Shown piece after piece: positions 1 through 7,575 of a DNA stretch of 64,000 bases; position 1 is the stretch's first letter; every line of letters begins with the position of its first letter. The position numbers were made by a program, and so were the translations under genes. The notes beneath the pieces are model-generated. The model was not told where the DNA came from. It was given only the letters and a program-made list of their open reading frames with translations, and ran no database searches. Source of the DNA: Photobacterium angustum (GTDB taxonomy: Bacteria; Pseudomonadota; Gammaproteobacteria; Enterobacterales; Vibrionaceae); assembly GCF_002954615.1 (NCBI RefSeq), contig NZ_MSCJ01000001.1:992001-1056000 (forward strand), read 5' to 3'.

Positions 1-254
1 AATATGCACTGTAATACGAAGGTTAAAATGAAATTTTAGTTATTATGAATGCAATTGAAAAAAAACAGAATTTTCTCACAATATAAGATTGGTTGTTTTT
101 CGAACAGATATTTTTTGATTTATTTGGATAAAAATTTAAAAAAACTGAGTGATTTACACTTTAATAGTATTCAATGCTGTAATTTGTGCTTGTTTTTTGA
201 GTTGTTTTTATTGGTATTAAAATTTATTGTAATTTTATTTGGTTATTTACAATA
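1..254. other. AT-rich stretch without a supported gene
   Basis: This end of the window is very AT-rich. A 68-codon frame (49-255, plus strand) is open, but I see no ribosome binding site before it, its composition is that of AT-rich noncoding DNA (runs of Lys, Phe, Leu), and it matches no family I know. I treat it as noncoding. Confidence 0.5.
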
Positions 255-289
255 AGAAAAAAGGAAGCTATTGCGATAACTTCCTTTTG
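255..289 (-). terminator. Terminator of the 306-647 gene
   Basis: An inverted repeat pairs GGAAG with CTTCC around a loop of about 12 bases. Read on the minus strand it is followed by a run of six T. It lies just after the stop of the minus-strand gene ending at 306, as a rho-independent terminator would. Confidence 0.7.
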
Positions 290-305
290 ATGGATGAAGA
301 GAAGA

Positions 306-647
306 TCAGTTACTGTATTTTTTGAGTTTTAGATCTTTTTTAAGCTGTTGTATATATGCGATACGGCTAGGATCTGCCGGTCGTGCTTGTAATTTATTGT
401 TTTCTAATGTTTGTGCTTCATCTGGCAAAACACAACGACCACTCACGCGTTCATGGTGTTGTTTGGTTTCAAATTCAGCACGTTTTGCAGCTAATTCTTG
501 TTCACGAGCCATCGACTCACGGGCTTTACTTTGATCCGTTGCATCGACAACGACATAGCTATTACGTTTCTGCTGTCGTTGTTGGACTGTGCCACCAAAT
601 TGATCGCGCTGCTTGATAAAGTTATTTAAGTGGTCATCAAAGCTCAT
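306..647 (-). CDS. Small charged conserved-type protein, function unknown
   Basis: A protein of about 113 residues, rich in Gln, Arg, Lys and Glu, with no signal peptide or membrane segment, so probably cytosolic. Much of residues 15-70 looks helical or coiled (RQQKR, AREQELAAKRAEFE). I do not recognise a family. The frame could begin with TTG at 650, but ATG at 647 is preferred because an AGGA-like site lies about six bases upstream. A good terminator follows, so it is probably transcribed alone. It stands upstream of, and in the same orientation as, nothing obviously related; its neighbour on the other side is a c-di-GMP protein. Confidence 0.6.
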   Translation of the reverse strand: MSFDDHLNNFIKQRDQFGGTVQQRQQKRNSYVVVDATDQSKARESMAREQELAAKRAEFETKQHHERVSGRCVLPDEAQTLENNKLQARPADPSRIAYIQQLKKDLKLKKYSN

Positions 648-717
648 CAAAGCATCCTACATAACAATTCTATTACCATAATAATAAGACACATTGAGAA
701 TGATGAGAACCTTGTTT

Positions 718-3700
718 TCAACTTAAAGTTGACCTTATTTCATTTGTTGTTAAATATTTATTCTCAAAATCCGATATTGGTAATGGTTTATCAAAATAAT
801 AGCCTTGTAACTCTTCCACGCCTAAAGATTCTAAGAACTTAAGTTGTTCTTCTGTTTCAACACCTTCAGCGACGATTGTTAAATTTAAATTATGGGCAAG
901 CTCTATAATAGAGCGACAAATCGTAATGCTGTCTTTATTAGAAGGTAGATCTTTGATGAACTCTCTATCGACTTTTAGAATATTTATAGGAAAGCGCGAA
1001 AGGTAAGCAAGGGAAGAGTAACCAGTGCCGAAATCATCAATAGCGATTTTAATGCCTAGTTCACGTAAAGACTTAAGCTGCTTTAAAGCAAAATTAACAT
1101 CACACATAAGTACGCTTTCTGTTAATTCAAGTTCTAGGTAATGAGGGTTACAGCCTGTATTATTTATCGCGTGCGTTATTGTTTCAACTAAGTCTGCCTC
1201 TAATAACTGTCTTGCTGAAATATTTATTGCAATGTCAAAAAAATACCCTTTGTCTTGCCATGATTTCAATTGAAGGCATGCTTGATTTATCAGGTATCGC
1301 CCAGCATCGATAATAAGTTCTGATGACTCTAAAACGGGAATGACATCGATAGGTGAACGATATTCTCCTTTACTATTTTTCCAGCGCAGTAGGGCTTCAA
1401 CACCGCACAGTGTGTGCGTATTAGCATTCACCTTAGGTTGATAGAAGTATTCATATTGATCACTACCAACGGATTTGCGTAGGTCAGACTCAAGTATTAA
1501 ACGTTGAATATTTTCGGCTTCCATTGATTCAGTGAAATAGCAGTAGTTACTTCCAGATAATCCTTTAGCGCGATATAAGGCAATGTGTGCGTATTTTTGT
1601 ATCAGCTTAGGATCTGATTCTGCATCTGAACTTAATGCAATACCAATGTTAGTTGAAATAGAAATCACTTGGCTATCAATAGATAATGGCGCATTAGTAT
1701 TTTGTAGTAATCGTTCGGCCACTTGTGTGATTGTTTGTAAATCGTGAAATGATCTGATTAAGATGCCAAACTCATCGCTATCAATACGGGCTAAAACATC
1801 TGTCTCACGTAAATTGGATTTAATCCGTTTTGAGACGATTAAAAGGATTTTTTCAATGTCTTCATTGCTCATGGATTCATGAAGCTGTTTGGTTAACTCT
1901 AAATCAATCACTACGATAGCTATTTGAGCCTTATGTCGAATGGCTTCTTGCATACTGTGAGCAATATCTTGAGTAAACATTGTTCTATTAGGTAATTGGG
2001 TTAAAGCATCATAGTGTGCAAGACGGTGTAATCTATTCTCATAACTGACTCTGTCTGTTATGTCTTTACTTGTTGCAATGTAGTTACAAATTTTGCCATC
2101 ATCACCGCGAATTGGTGAAATGGTATAATCCACATAGATTATATCGTTATCCTTTTTTTTAGTAATAACATGGCGAATGGATTGTCCTGAGACCAATTTG
2201 CTAATGAGTTCATCTTGTTCATTTTTATTCTCGATATAATCATTTATACAAATTGAGCTGTGGCTACCAATAAGCTGATTTAAAGGCTTGTTACTCATTT
2301 TTATATAAGCCGTATTTACATACTGAATAAAACCATTTTTATCGGTAATGATAACGGATTCTGCGCTTTGTTCTGCTGCGCGAGATAAAGCTTGTAATTT
2401 CTTTTCACGATTAACCCAATAAGTCACATCAGCAATATGAAGTAGAATGTTATCTTCAATATTTTCAACTTGCTTAGTTGCAATAACTTCAAGGTGTTTT
2501 GAACGTTTATATTTAAGTTTTATATGAGTCTTTAAATGCTCGGTGTTAGGTAATTGATCAATAGTATTAAGTAAGGTTGTGAGTTCATCTTGAATTTGTT
2601 TTGAATAGAAGAGGCCAATTAATGGTTTTTGTAAAGCGCGAGAATGAATATTAAGTATTTTAAAAGCAGCGTCATTAATCGCTGTAATCACTCTATTTTT
2701 ATTGAGTACTACAATGCCATCTTCGCTGTTTTTAATAACCGCTTCATATCTTTTTAAATTGTCATCACGTTGCTTGCGTAATATCTGCTCATTTTTACGA
2801 TTTTTAATTAATCGCCTTGCCAACATTACTGAGCTAATAATTAAAATAAAAAAAGTAATATAAATTGCGGCTAAACGTATTCGGGTAAAATTAGAAAAAT
2901 AAAGGTTGTTTAGTTCTTTATCTAAATTTAGTGATGAAACTAACACCCACTCTGATGTGTTTTTATCTATATTCTTATTTAGGCTTTTATCTATAAATAT
3001 CAGTGGGGTATAGGTATAAAGATAATCGCCAATGATTGTTTGTCCTTTGTTTAATCGTTTTACTGCGTTCCATAAATAAGGATAGGTAACAGAGAAAAGT
3101 ACGTCATCAGAACTTGTATTATCATGTCCTGATGGGTTAAGTGATTTGTTTAAGTATGGCTGTGTGATCCATTTTGCATCATTGTTAATAATAAAATTTG
3201 TACGCTCTTTATTGCTTGCAATATTACTCACAGGGATTTGGTGGTAACTTAGCTGTACAACCCAATTGCTGTGTTCTAATTTTAAATGTTGATAAAATGA
3301 TACTTTATTTTGATGTTTATAAATGTAGCTTATTTTATTATTAAGAGAAAATGTATGATCTATATTTCTTAATTCTTGTGGTTCTTCAATGACTTTACTG
3401 TAATCAATATGAAAGCCATCTTTCACCTTGTTCAGGAGAAGGACTTGGTTGTTTTTATAGTCAATTAATCGAATGGAGTCATAGAGCTCTGAGGTAACAA
3501 GGATACTCTTAAATTGTTTTAGTACATTCGCCTTTTCCAAGACCCGTAACGGCTCGTGAAGAGGCTCTTGCCGCAATTGATAAGTGAGACGGTTTAAATC
3601 TTCAGTGATAGTATTTAGGTGTAAGTGACTGATTTGTATTAGAGACTCTAACTGACGAAGTTCATTTTCTTTTATATGTTCTGCAAGTTGAACACTGTCT

Positions 3701-3786
3701 TTCTGGTAAAAATAGAGACTTAAAATCGTCACCATAGCAACCAATGGTACTAAAAGGGCAAGAAGATACGGTTTTAACCCATTCAC
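718..3786 (-). CDS. Membrane PAS-GGDEF-EAL protein, probable c-di-GMP phosphodiesterase
   Basis: A 1022-residue sensor protein. A first membrane helix (about 8-27) and a second (about 305-325) bracket a periplasmic sensing region of some 275 residues. Two PAS-type domains follow (about 345-460 and 465-580), then a GGDEF domain and a C-terminal EAL domain. The GGDEF signature reads RIDSDEF, so the two glycines needed for cyclase activity are gone. The EAL domain keeps its expected residues: EALLRW, the Asn of NISARQ, ELTES, the DD of IDDFGTG, LKVDREF, AEGVETEEQ and the Gln of LQGYYF. It should therefore hydrolyse c-di-GMP, with the GGDEF part perhaps acting as a GTP-sensing regulator (inference). 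It is transcribed alone. Confidence 0.92.
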   Translation of the reverse strand: MNGLKPYLLALLVPLVAMVTILSLYFYQKDSVQLAEHIKENELRQLESLIQISHLHLNTITEDLNRLTYQLRQEPLHEPLRVLEKANVLKQFKSILVTSELYDSIRLIDYKNNQVLLLNKVKDGFHIDYSKVIEEPQELRNIDHTFSLNNKISYIYKHQNKVSFYQHLKLEHSNWVVQLSYHQIPVSNIASNKERTNFIINNDAKWITQPYLNKSLNPSGHDNTSSDDVLFSVTYPYLWNAVKRLNKGQTIIGDYLYTYTPLIFIDKSLNKNIDKNTSEWVLVSSLNLDKELNNLYFSNFTRIRLAAIYITFFILIISSVMLARRLIKNRKNEQILRKQRDDNLKRYEAVIKNSEDGIVVLNKNRVITAINDAAFKILNIHSRALQKPLIGLFYSKQIQDELTTLLNTIDQLPNTEHLKTHIKLKYKRSKHLEVIATKQVENIEDNILLHIADVTYWVNREKKLQALSRAAEQSAESVIITDKNGFIQYVNTAYIKMSNKPLNQLIGSHSSICINDYIENKNEQDELISKLVSGQSIRHVITKKKDNDIIYVDYTISPIRGDDGKICNYIATSKDITDRVSYENRLHRLAHYDALTQLPNRTMFTQDIAHSMQEAIRHKAQIAIVVIDLELTKQLHESMSNEDIEKILLIVSKRIKSNLRETDVLARIDSDEFGILIRSFHDLQTITQVAERLLQNTNAPLSIDSQVISISTNIGIALSSDAESDPKLIQKYAHIALYRAKGLSGSNYCYFTESMEAENIQRLILESDLRKSVGSDQYEYFYQPKVNANTHTLCGVEALLRWKNSKGEYRSPIDVIPVLESSELIIDAGRYLINQACLQLKSWQDKGYFFDIAINISARQLLEADLVETITHAINNTGCNPHYLELELTESVLMCDVNFALKQLKSLRELGIKIAIDDFGTGYSSLAYLSRFPINILKVDREFIKDLPSNKDSITICRSIIELAHNLNLTIVAEGVETEEQLKFLESLGVEELQGYYFDKPLPISDFENKYLTTNEIRSTLS

Positions 3787-3931
3787 ACAGACACCTTAAT
3801 ATGAATCTATAGACATACAAGGTATAAGTCTATGCCAAAGTGTTCATATAGTTAAGGGAAAATAATGAGAAACGTGATGAGGTAAATGTTTCAAGATGGT
3901 TGTAAATGCAAGTAATGAGGTAGCATCAATG

Positions 3932-3957
3932 TTAAATTTTATAAATATAAAATTTAA
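3932..3957. repeat. Perfect AT-only inverted repeat
   Basis: An 11-base arm (TTAAATTTTAT) and its exact complement are separated by four bases, in the gap between the kinase gene and the PAS-GGDEF-EAL gene. It contains no G or C and has no T-run, so it is a poor terminator; it may be an operator or simply low-complexity DNA. Confidence 0.35.
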
Positions 3958-3977
3958 TGGTCTTTACTATCGTTTTT

Positions 3978-4502
3978 TTATTGAATATTGCTATAAAAAC
4001 GGTTTAATTGCTCAATGATAGAAGTCTTACCTTCATAATTAAAAATTGTTTTTACCGTCTGATCAGGCGCTTCAAAAATATGCTTTATAGCGTCTGCACT
4101 TTCGTTAGAAATACCATTGATACGATACTCTAAACGTTGGTGAATCAATGAGTCCGTTGCAGTGACATAAATCATATCTATATCTGCGATATTTTGACGT
4201 AGGAAATCACGATGCTGTCTTTTATAAGCACCTTGTGTAACCACTACACGAGGATAAAGAGTACGAAAGTGATTTACTTTTTGACTTATACGAATAAAAA
4301 AATCATCTCTCATTTCATCCGTAAAAGGCTTGTTCGCACCAATAACTTCACGCATTTCATCTGTTAAATCATCATCTGCATGGTAAACAAACCAATCGTC
4401 ATGAGCACCAATGACATCACCGACATAAGATTTACCTGCACCAGAAAGGCCAAATAAAAATAGGACTGATGGCGCATGGGTTAGTTGAAGACGATGACTC
4501 AT
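3978..4502 (-). CDS. Small P-loop kinase-like protein (AAA/gluconate-kinase type)
   Basis: A 174-residue protein with a Walker A motif near the N-terminus (FGLSGAGKS, about residues 16-24), followed by YHADDD, a typical position for the substrate-binding part of small-molecule kinases of the shikimate/gluconate kinase fold, and a Walker B-like stretch (RVVVTQGAY). The substrate cannot be told from the sequence. The open frame extends 56 codons further upstream, but ATG at 4502 is chosen because an AAGAGAA site sits in front of it and the upstream part looks noncoding. It is probably a single-gene unit divergent from ychN. Confidence 0.75.
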   Translation of the reverse strand: MSHRLQLTHAPSVLFLFGLSGAGKSYVGDVIGAHDDWFVYHADDDLTDEMREVIGANKPFTDEMRDDFFIRISQKVNHFRTLYPRVVVTQGAYKRQHRDFLRQNIADIDMIYVTATDSLIHQRLEYRINGISNESADAIKHIFEAPDQTVKTIFNYEGKTSIIEQLNRFYSNIQ

Positions 4503-4816
4503 TTTATGTTCTCTTGTAGAGGTTAAGTACACTTCAGTTGGTATAAATAATCGTGTTAAATCAACTGAGGCAGTAATGTGCCAAATTATTTGTGTCGAGA
4601 ATAGTAGAATATGCATATAACGTGAATTTGAGAGAATAATGTGCACTAACTGAATGTTTTGTAGACGCACTGCGAAGTAAAGACATGAGAAATGTGAACT
4701 GTGAGATTAATTGACTATTGCTATTCGTGCTAAGTAGTGTTCGGGATTTTTATACATTTAGTCTCATTTTGTGTGACAATAAAGGCAATTGATTTTATTT
4801 TTTATATGAGTATTAA

Positions 4817-5173
4817 ATGCAAACTATTTTAATCGTTATCAATGACGCTCCTTATGGCTCTGAGCGTCCTTTTAATGCATTACGCTTAGCAATTAAACTT
4901 AATGAACAGGAAGAACAATCTGTAAGCCTCAAATTGTTTTTAATGTCTGATGCTGTGATGTGTGCGATGAAACAGCAAAATCCGGTAGAAGGCTATGATA
5001 TTCAACAAATGCTTGAAATCCTTATCGCACAAGGAAGCGAAATCAAATTGTGTAAAACCTGTTGTTGCGCGCGCGGGCTGTCTGAGTCATTACTCATTGA
5101 AGATTGTGAAATAGGGTCGTTAGATGATTTAGCAAGTTGGACGCTAAAAGCAAAAAAAGTACTAACATTTTAA
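4817..5173 (+). CDS. DsrE-family protein YchN
   Basis: A 118-residue protein that follows E. coli YchN closely over its whole length: NDAPYGSERPFNALRLA near the start, FLMSDAV, GYDIQQMLEIL, KLCKTC and the C-terminal WTLKAKKVLTF. YchN belongs to the DsrE/DsrF sulfur-relay fold and forms hexamers; its role is not settled. The KLCKTC cysteines (around residues 78-83) are the likely reactive ones, and the extra CC after them is unusual. It is cytosolic and stands alone, divergent from the P-loop kinase gene. Confidence 0.9.
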   Translation: MQTILIVINDAPYGSERPFNALRLAIKLNEQEEQSVSLKLFLMSDAVMCAMKQQNPVEGYDIQQMLEILIAQGSEIKLCKTCCCARGLSESLLIEDCEIGSLDDLASWTLKAKKVLTF

Positions 5174-5352
5174 TTGTTATGCTCAGTGATTTAACGTAAC
5201 AGAAAAGAGCTATTTTTGTACAGGAATCACAGAAAGCAAAAGAACTCAGTTATTAAATGTATTTATTATCAAAAAGCTGATCAAACGAAGAGTTATCTTA
5301 TTTATATATGCTAGTGTCATTAAGTAAGCTATTCATATATAGGAGATAAGCT

Positions 5353-5694
5353 GTGCCGCATTGCATTATTGAATATGCCAAAGATCTTGAAACAGAGATT
5401 AATTTAAATGAATTAATGGCAACAACTCATTACGCGACGTTTAGTTCAGGTCTTTTTGATGAAGAAGATATAAAAACCCGTGCCATACCTTATGAGTTAT
5501 ATCGTACAGGGACAACCGAAAAGCCTTTTGTTCATATTACCGTAAGGGTGCTTCCTGGTAGAGATCCGAAGCAAAAAGATAATCTATCTGAAGTCATCTT
5601 GCATCAAGTGGCAGCAATGTTCCACAATGATATTTGTGTCACAGTAGAAATTGAAGATATTAATCAGCAATCTTATCGCAAGTATGTCATATAA
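5353..5694 (+). CDS. 5-carboxymethyl-2-hydroxymuconate isomerase family tautomerase
   Basis: A 113-residue protein of the CHMI/HpaF branch of the tautomerase superfamily. It starts MPHCIIEY, so removal of Met leaves the catalytic Pro1 that this family uses as general base; VRVLPGRDPKQK matches the substrate-binding arginine region. The start codon is GTG at 5353, with a good AGGAGA site before it. No other genes for homoprotocatechuate breakdown lie nearby, so the physiological substrate is uncertain and a general tautomerase role is possible. Confidence 0.85.
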   Translation: MPHCIIEYAKDLETEINLNELMATTHYATFSSGLFDEEDIKTRAIPYELYRTGTTEKPFVHITVRVLPGRDPKQKDNLSEVILHQVAAMFHNDICVTVEIEDINQQSYRKYVI

Positions 5695-5771
5695 AAATGC
5701 AAATATAATTGCTTTTAATTATTAGTTATAGTAATAAATCACCGTTCGAATAAAGTATATTTGCACTTAAT

Positions 5772-5805
5772 CACGTTTTCTGTTGATATATATGCAGAAA
5801 ACGTG
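5772..5805 (+). repeat. Perfect 11-bp inverted repeat just before the cystatin gene
   Basis: CACGTTTTCTG and its exact complement CAGAAAACGTG are separated by 12 bases. The right arm ends a few bases before the ribosome binding site of the next gene. There is no T-run, so it is not a standard terminator; it may be an operator or a 5'-leader hairpin that affects translation. Confidence 0.55.
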
Positions 5806-5820
5806 AATTAGGATTTGATG

Positions 5821-6213
5821 ATGAATAAGAAAGTTTTATTAATTGCTTTAAGCTCTGTTGCGTTAGTTGCATGTAATTCGGCAAAAGACGTAACTTCGGA
5901 TGAGGCGAATATGCAAGAAAGTTGTAATTTTTCTCACGCAATTGTTGGTGGTTGGGCACAAGGCGACATAACACCTGAAGTGGAACAAGCAGCAAAAGAT
6001 GCCGTTAAAGCAATCTCTGGTGATCATCAGCTAGGTAAAATTTATCATGTAACACAGCAAGTAGTTGCAGGTATGAACTACTCAATTACGTTTAGTATTG
6101 AAAATGGTGATTACTACAATGCGACTGTTTTCCGTAGCCTACAGAATACTTATGATGTTAAAGATGTAAAACAAGTATCATCAGTAGCTTCGAACTGTGA
6201 TGTACATAAGTAA
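5821..6213 (+). CDS. Cystatin (stefin)-like lipoprotein
   Basis: A lipoprotein of about 130 residues. The signal peptide ends in a lipobox (LVAC), so Cys18 should be lipidated. The mature part has the marks of a cystatin: a conserved Gly pair near the start (IVGGW), a helix (TPEVEQAAKDAVKAI), the first hairpin loop QQVVAGMNY matching the QVVAG papain-binding motif, and a following strand ATVFRSL that resembles stefin A. Cystatins inhibit papain-like cysteine proteases by inserting the N-terminal glycine and the QVVAG loop. ATG at 5821 is chosen (7 bases after AGGA); 5818 is also possible. A perfect hairpin precedes it and a terminator follows, so it is monocistronic. The cellular target is unknown. 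Confidence 0.85.
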   Translation: MNKKVLLIALSSVALVACNSAKDVTSDEANMQESCNFSHAIVGGWAQGDITPEVEQAAKDAVKAISGDHQLGKIYHVTQQVVAGMNYSITFSIENGDYYNATVFRSLQNTYDVKDVKQVSSVASNCDVHK

Positions 6214-6240
6214 CTAAATAATAAGTTCTAATAGAATGAG

Positions 6241-6280
6241 AAAGCGCTATTATTGAGCAATCAGTAATTGCGCTTTTTTT
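6241..6280 (+). terminator. Terminator after the cystatin-like gene
   Basis: AAAGCGC pairs with GCGCTTT across a loop that itself contains short complementary pieces, and a run of seven T follows. It ends the cystatin transcript before qnr. Confidence 0.8.
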
Positions 6281-6316
6281 GTTTGATTAGTCGCATGGTA
6301 ATAGAAGAGATTGTGT

Positions 6317-6967
6317 ATGCATGTTGTAGGTCAGTGTTATCAAGATGAAAACTTTTCTAAACAAGAATTGTCTGAAGCTACTTTTGAAAATTGTCAGTTT
6401 TATCGTTGTGATTTTTCACGTGCAAATTTAGTTGAAGCGAGTTTTATCAACTGTAATTTTATTGATGTAGGGGATGACAAAGGCTGTGATTTTTCCTATT
6501 CAAAACTCAAAGATGCGAGTTTTAAGCAGTGTAATTTGTCAATGGCTAGTTTTCGTAATGCGCAGTGTTTTGGCATAGAAATGCGACAATCTAATCTCCA
6601 AGGCGTTGATTTTCAATATGCTTCTTTTTCAAATTATATTACCCATAATACTTTCTTTTGCTCTGCATTTATAAGCGGCTGCAATTTACGTTACAGCAAT
6701 TTCGAAGACATAAAATTAGAGCAGTGCGAACTGTTTGAAAACCGATGGAACGGGGCTAATTTGTTGGCTACATCGTTTAAAGGATCTGACTTAAGTCGCG
6801 GTGAGTTTTCATCTGAGCAGTGGCGCCAATGCGTTGTAGAAGACGCAGATCTCTGTCATGTGGATTTAGAGGGTGTTGATATTCGACGTGTAAATTTAAG
6901 TGGTGTAAAAATTTGCGATTGGCAACAAGAGCAATTACTAAGTCAACTGGGCATTATTGTGCTTTAA
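6317..6967 (+). CDS. qnr: Qnr-family pentapeptide repeat protein
   Basis: A 216-residue protein made almost wholly of pentapeptide repeats (pattern A/C-D/N-L/F-X-X: CDFSRANLVEASF, CNLSMASF), broken near residue 110 as in Qnr proteins. Stretches such as FFCSAFISGCNL, CELFENRW and GSDLSRGEF follow QnrS closely, and the end (WQQEQLLSQLGI) matches the Qnr C-terminus. Qnr proteins are right-handed beta-helices that bind and shield DNA gyrase and topoisomerase IV from quinolones. ATG at 6317 is chosen because AGAAGAGA ends six bases before it; the TTG two codons earlier has no space for a binding site. I see no LexA box (CTGT-N8-ACAG) upstream. It sits in ordinary chromosomal context with no mobile element. 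Confidence 0.92.
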   Translation: MHVVGQCYQDENFSKQELSEATFENCQFYRCDFSRANLVEASFINCNFIDVGDDKGCDFSYSKLKDASFKQCNLSMASFRNAQCFGIEMRQSNLQGVDFQYASFSNYITHNTFFCSAFISGCNLRYSNFEDIKLEQCELFENRWNGANLLATSFKGSDLSRGEFSSEQWRQCVVEDADLCHVDLEGVDIRRVNLSGVKICDWQQEQLLSQLGIIVL

Positions 6968-6982
6968 AACGCTATAAAAAGG

Positions 6983-7011
6983 TCGGTATTATTTAAATAA
7001 AATAATACCGA
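6983..7011 (-). terminator. Terminator of gloA, possibly shared with qnr
   Basis: TCGGTATTATT and its complement AATAATACCGA flank a 7-base loop between two convergent genes. On the minus strand the stem is followed by CCTTTTTATA. The plus-strand side lacks a T-run, so it probably serves mainly gloA. Confidence 0.6.
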
Positions 7012-7027
7012 TATACAATGCTATTTT

Positions 7028-7468
7028 TTACCATTCACCTTGGTTTTGCATCGAAGCCCAAGGTTCAGCTGCTTCTAGTGCGTCGCCTTTTTGTAGCAGT
7101 TCAATCGAAATACCATCAGGTGAACGCACAAATGCCATATGTCCATCACGGGGTGGGCGGTTAATAACGACTCCATTATTTTGTAAATGAGCACATAAAT
7201 CGTAAATATTATCGACGGCAAAAGCGAGGTGACCAAAATTACGACCACCAGTGTACGATTCTGGATCCCAGTTATAAGTTAGTTCTAATAAAGGCGACTG
7301 TGTTTCTTTTGCCGTTTCTGCCTGATTAGGTGCAGCTAAAAATACTAGTGTAAAACGTCCACGTTCGCTTTCTTTACGTCGAATTTCTACCAAACCAAGC
7401 TTGTTACAGTAAAAATCCAGTGAAGCATCTAAGTTGCTCACTCGTACCATGGTATGTAAGTATTCCAT
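7028..7468 (-). CDS. gloA: Lactoylglutathione lyase (glyoxalase I)
   Basis: A 146-residue cytosolic enzyme of the VOC superfamily that converts the hemithioacetal of methylglyoxal and glutathione to S-lactoylglutathione. The four metal ligands expected for GloA are at the usual places: His5 (LHTMVRV), the Glu of LLELTYNW, the His of FGHLAFAV and the Glu of SIELLQ. Compared with E. coli GloA there is a short insert (about residues 49-60) and a C-terminal tail of about 15 residues. It has its own terminator downstream; the terminator of the riboswitch-controlled carrier gene lies upstream, so it is transcribed separately. Confidence 0.93.
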   Translation of the reverse strand: MEYLHTMVRVSNLDASLDFYCNKLGLVEIRRKESERGRFTLVFLAAPNQAETAKETQSPLLELTYNWDPESYTGGRNFGHLAFAVDNIYDLCAHLQNNGVVINRPPRDGHMAFVRSPDGISIELLQKGDALEAAEPWASMQNQGEW

Positions 7469-7490
7469 TCTATTTCCTAACTTTTATACA

Positions 7491-7554
7491 AAAAAATCCC
7501 CGTTGTCTTAATACTTAGCATAAAGCAAATGTGTATTAAAACGAACGGGGATTA
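7491..7554 (-). terminator. Long terminator of the NhaC-family carrier gene
   Basis: AATCCCCGTT pairs with AACGGGGATT, with an inner stem GTATTAA/TTAATAC. On the minus strand seven T follow. It closes the carrier transcript. Confidence 0.8.
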
Positions 7555-7575
7555 TTAGATTTTATGATCTAATGT

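Noticed and set aside
49..255. 68-codon open frame at the left edge
   Set aside because: No ribosome binding site, composition of AT-rich noncoding DNA, and no family resemblance.
4503..4670. 56-residue N-terminal extension of the P-loop kinase
   Set aside because: The extension looks noncoding and the ATG at 4502 has a good ribosome binding site.
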